The position numbers and the translations under genes are program-made. Shown in pieces: positions 8,171-9,623 of a stretch of 9,623 nucleotides of DNA. The stretch's first letter is position 1. Every line of letters starts with the position of its first letter. The notes beneath the pieces are model-generated. The model saw nothing but the letters and a program-made list of their open reading frames with translations, made no database searches and was not told where the DNA came from. This DNA is from Promethearchaeota archaeon (GTDB lineage Archaea > Asgardarchaeota > Lokiarchaeia > Sigyniarchaeales > SOKP01): contig JAHLWE010000079.1 of NCBI GenBank assembly GCA_019058135.1, positions 1 through 9,623 on the forward strand, given 5' to 3'.

Positions 8171-8221
8171 TTCAGTAGACTCATTTGCTTCTATAATAAT
8201 ACACCTATTTTTTTTATTTAG
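8006..8221 (-). pseudogene. In-frame 5' extension of the hydrolase gene with no start codon
   Basis: Upstream of Met 8005 the same frame stays open for 72 codons to a TAA at 8222-8224. It reads as protein of the same family (PYIDIDEWRDEPVRHRY, then RFSFYFPP and YEGRFFQYI), so the true N-terminus belongs here and 8005 is an internal Met. No ATG, GTG, TTG or CTG occurs in frame in these 72 codons. A Shine-Dalgarno-like AGGTG at 8202-8206 precedes in-frame ATT/ATT/ATA codons, so only a very unusual start could serve. More likely the start and any signal peptide were lost when the foreign block joined this locus. Confidence 0.6.
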
Positions 8222-8284
8222 TTAATTTTTTTTTTAATTTTGAATTTTGTTTGACTTTAATTTTTAAATCCATTTTAATCAAAC

Positions 8285-8303
8285 TTACGGTAATATACCG
8301 TAA
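8285..8303. promoter_or_regulatory. Perfect 8+8 palindrome, operator-like
   Basis: TTACGGTA (8285-8292), spacer ATA, then TACCGTAA (8296-8303) is an exact inverted repeat. Its GC-containing core stands out in sequence that is otherwise almost all A and T. A dimeric transcription regulator could bind it, or it could fold as a short hairpin. No regulator gene is visible in the window. Confidence 0.4.
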
Positions 8304-8308
8304 AGCTA

Positions 8309-8331
8309 ATAAAAAGAGAATTTCTTTTTAT
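8309..8331. repeat. 9-bp stem, 5-base loop hairpin
   Basis: ATAAAAAGA (8309-8317) and TCTTTTTAT (8323-8331) are perfect reverse complements around GAATT. The right arm covers the stop codon of the minus-strand small ORF at 8328-8330. It is A/T-dominated, so the stem is weak and may be coincidental. Confidence 0.35.
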
Positions 8332-8444
8332 ATAATAATCTTAAGCTTGATTTTTTTATTTTTCCCTACTTCTAATATTTTATCAAATTGTTTTTTCTTT
8401 TTTTCGGGAGCTTTTGCCCTTGTTTTTCTTTTTCTTTCAACCAT
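8328..8444 (-). CDS. Possible 38-residue Lys/Arg-rich small protein
   Basis: ATG at 8444 to TAA at 8328-8330. The product is very basic: a K/R-rich N-terminus (VERKRKTRAKAPEKKKK), a short mixed segment FDKILEVG, then a basic/hydrophobic end IKLKIII. I do not recognise it. A TATA-like stretch (TTATAAAA on the minus strand, about 8479-8486) lies about 35 bases upstream; there is no Shine-Dalgarno. After the stop, the same frame remains open from 8327 to 8217, so it could also be an older, longer gene broken by one TAA. A-rich DNA readily gives Lys-rich ORFs, hence low confidence. Confidence 0.25.
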   Translation of the reverse strand: MVERKRKTRAKAPEKKKKQFDKILEVGKNKKIKLKIII

Positions 8445-8687
8445 TATGTATTGAAATTATACAATAAAATAAAAATCATTTTATAATAATAGTATGAATT
8501 TTTTATTTTAAAAATTTTTAGCTATACAATATCTACCATGCAAATATTAATCAAGTTCCAAAATTCCAGTAAAAAATTGAAAGATAAATACATCGAGTTC
8601 ATAAAAAATGATAATAATCAATATTATTAAGTTAAGCTAGAACTCATTCAATATATTTTTTTCATATCTTCTACATATTATAACCTC

Positions 8688-8696
8688 CTATATACA
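8688..8696 (+). promoter_or_regulatory. TATA-like box for the transposase, possibly leaderless transcript
   Basis: CTATATACA is centred about 26 bases before the transposase ATG at 8718, the distance expected if transcription starts at the ATG itself. There is no Shine-Dalgarno sequence before the ATG, and an in-frame TAA lies two codons upstream of it, which fixes the start. Confidence 0.35.
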
Positions 8697-8717
8697 TTTA
8701 TAATATCTCCATAATAC

Positions 8718-9551
8718 ATGGAAAAAGCTACTTCATTGATAGATTTTATAAAAGACGAGTTCGTTCCTGCTCCCAAAAAAATTCCCGAACGAGTTAAAAA
8801 AGAATTAACGCTTGATTTAGAAGATACTTTCTGTCCCTTTTGTGGACACCCGCTTGAGTATCATTACTTGAGCAATGCAAGACCGCTCATCACGATAAAA
8901 TACGACATTTCTTTAAGGGTGGTACATAAAAGATGCGTTAATGAGGAGTGCATTGCGTGTATATCCAATAGAAATTTTTATAACCCTTCCTTGAACCTGT
9001 ATGTGCTACCTAAAAAGACATACGCCACGGACGTCGTGCTTTTAATCGGACACTTGATTCAACAAGAACATTACACGGAAGAAGAAGTGGTCAAATACTT
9101 GTTAGAAGAGCACGGAATTACCATCAGCCAACCGAGCGTAAACAATTATAAACGAACAGCCTTGGCATTAGGAGAGGCTCTCATCATGGGGAACGAGGAA
9201 AAGATCAAGAGCGGGTTGGATGGATTACCTGTTCGGGTGTATTCAATTGACGGTCTTAGCTCAAATAAGAGCAAGACTCTATTTGTGATTCGAGAGTTGA
9301 TTAGCGGGACTGTTTTAGGGTCGGCGCTTCTTGACAAGCACGATGCCGACATCATTCACGATTTCATGGAAGCCGTGTTTCAAAAATTTGGAGAACCCGA
9401 TTACATAGTGGGTGATGGCGAGCGCGGGCTCATTGGTGCCGCGCGTAAGTATTATAGCCATATCCCATTTCAATACTGCCATCGCCACTTTTTAGATAAC
9501 ATGGGAAAAGCGCTAATGGAAGACCTTTATAAATCGTTAAAAAAAAAATAA
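8718..9551 (+). CDS. DDE-type insertion-sequence transposase, first frame (277 residues)
   Basis: Seen: an N-terminal zinc-finger-like region with C39/C42 (CPFC) and C73/C78 plus C81; a helix-turn-helix-like segment about 119-145 (YTEEEVVKYLLEEHGITISQ); a probable first catalytic Asp at D178 (YSIDG); a probable second at D233 (VGDGERG); and a C/H cluster at 254-257 (CHRH). The last resembles the C/H motif of MULE / IS256-like DDE transposases. I do not assign a specific IS family. Such enzymes are usually about 400 residues, and the third acidic residue is missing here, so the 277-residue product is incomplete. The frame ends TTA AAA AAA AAA TAA; the -1 frame continues as protein to the window edge. 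GC is about 53% at 9301-9360, well above the host spacer, as expected for a mobile element. Confidence 0.8.
   Translation: MEKATSLIDFIKDEFVPAPKKIPERVKKELTLDLEDTFCPFCGHPLEYHYLSNARPLITIKYDISLRVVHKRCVNEECIACISNRNFYNPSLNLYVLPKKTYATDVVLLIGHLIQQEHYTEEEVVKYLLEEHGITISQPSVNNYKRTALALGEALIMGNEEKIKSGLDGLPVRVYSIDGLSSNKSKTLFVIRELISGTVLGSALLDKHDADIIHDFMEAVFQKFGEPDYIVGDGERGLIGAARKYYSHIPFQYCHRHFLDNMGKALMEDLYKSLKKK
9539..9548 (+). promoter_or_regulatory. A10 slippery run in the transposase gene, candidate -1 frameshift site
   Basis: Ten consecutive A's end immediately before the zero-frame TAA (9549-9551). A -1 ribosomal shift, or one extra A added by RNA polymerase slippage, moves reading to the frame starting ATA at 9548. 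A-runs of this kind serve as frameshift sites in several IS families. A plain inactivating indel or a sequencing error in the homopolymer is the alternative. Confidence 0.5.
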
Positions 9552-9623
9552 ACCGAAAATGCGCTTTAAAGCAAGTAAGGGAGTTAAAACTAACGCTTGC
9601 CAAGCAAGTGGACGCCCTTGAAA
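9548..9623 (+). CDS. Transposase continuation in the -1 frame, cut by window edge
   Basis: The -1 frame relative to the upstream ORF is open from 9548 to the end of the window and reads INRKCALKQVRELKLTLAK and onward through QVDALE. It is a plausible amphipathic helix with normal-looking codons, not the Lys/Asn runs expected from noise. It should hold the start of the C-terminal part that carries the third catalytic acid. The remaining frame stops at TGA near 9617-9619. The 3' end and right terminal repeat lie beyond 9623. Confidence 0.6.
   Translation, partial: MNRKCALKQVRELKLTLAKQVDALE

Larger units (their letters stand above)
8222..8717. other. Very AT-rich spacer between the hydrolase-PKD gene and the transposase
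   Basis: About 500 bases with long A/T runs (only 4 G/C in 8461-8520). It contains a short Lys-rich minus-strand ORF (8328-8444), a hairpin (8309-8331), a perfect palindrome (8285-8303), a 19-codon minus ORF (8214-8273) one frame off the hydrolase, and a TATA-like box before the transposase. The left end of the insertion sequence should lie within its right part, but with the other end outside the window I cannot identify terminal inverted repeats. Confidence 0.5.
8718..9623 (+). mobile_element. Insertion sequence, partial (right end outside window)
   Basis: Defined by the transposase and its -1 frame continuation. The left boundary must lie somewhere left of 8718 in the AT-rich spacer and could not be fixed, because the partner terminal repeat is not in the window. 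It stands next to the foreign-looking hydrolase-PKD block, which suggests the region tolerates insertions. Confidence 0.6.

Noticed and set aside
8251..8454. 67-residue plus-strand ORF that looks like a membrane protein
   Set aside because: Its Phe/Leu/Ile runs come from T-rich sequence complementary to the A-rich minus strand. There is no promoter or ribosome site, and it contains the palindrome and hairpin.
8538..8630. 30-codon plus-strand ORF before the transposase
   Set aside because: It is in the same frame as the transposase but separated by stops. It is too short and unrecognised; it could be a remnant, but there is no independent support.

Overview
The window looks archaeal. Most of it is AT-rich (hand counts of 60-base lines: about 33-40% GC in the genes, under 10% in parts of the spacer near 8.5 kb). 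The metabolic genes are of archaeal/anaerobic types, Shine-Dalgarno sites are weak, TATA-like boxes stand in spacers, and one gene is followed by a run of 16 U in the transcript. Lys/Ile/Glu-rich proteins and this gene mix would suit an anaerobic archaeon such as an Asgard (Lokiarchaeia-like) lineage, but there is no rRNA or marker gene, so the taxonomy is inference.

Layout. 1-4179 (minus) holds a probable two-gene operon: a 726-residue aldehyde:ferredoxin oxidoreductase (AOR) family tungsto-/molybdoenzyme (4179-1999), then 41 bases later a flavoprotein (1957 to beyond base 1) carrying FAD and NAD(P) folds, two [2Fe-2S] sites and two [4Fe-4S] sites. Together they look like an oxidoreductase and its electron-transfer partner. 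4289-5626 (minus) is a COG2403-type P-loop protein of the predicted GTPase / cyclic 2,3-diphosphoglycerate synthetase family, with its own probable promoter.

5786-8221 (minus) is the odd part. A GC-rich block (about 50-60% GC, 6178 to about 8170) encodes a tannase-like alpha/beta-hydrolase plus a PKD domain and looks horizontally acquired. It lacks a usable start codon. At its 3' end it is fused in frame, at a 7-base tandem duplication, to an AT-rich 130-codon segment of a different style, possibly an SRPBCC-like domain. 8222-8717 is a very AT-rich spacer with a short Lys-rich ORF, a perfect 8+8 palindrome and a hairpin.

8718-9623 (plus) is an insertion-sequence transposase with a zinc-finger-like N-terminus and DDE-type core. 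Its first frame ends right after ten A's, and the -1 frame continues as plausible protein to the window edge, so it is a good candidate for slippage-dependent (programmed) frameshifting.

The left half is ordinary energy/redox metabolism. The right half is a mobile or recently rearranged segment where foreign DNA, a gene fusion and an IS element meet. I saw no tRNA, rRNA or CRISPR array.
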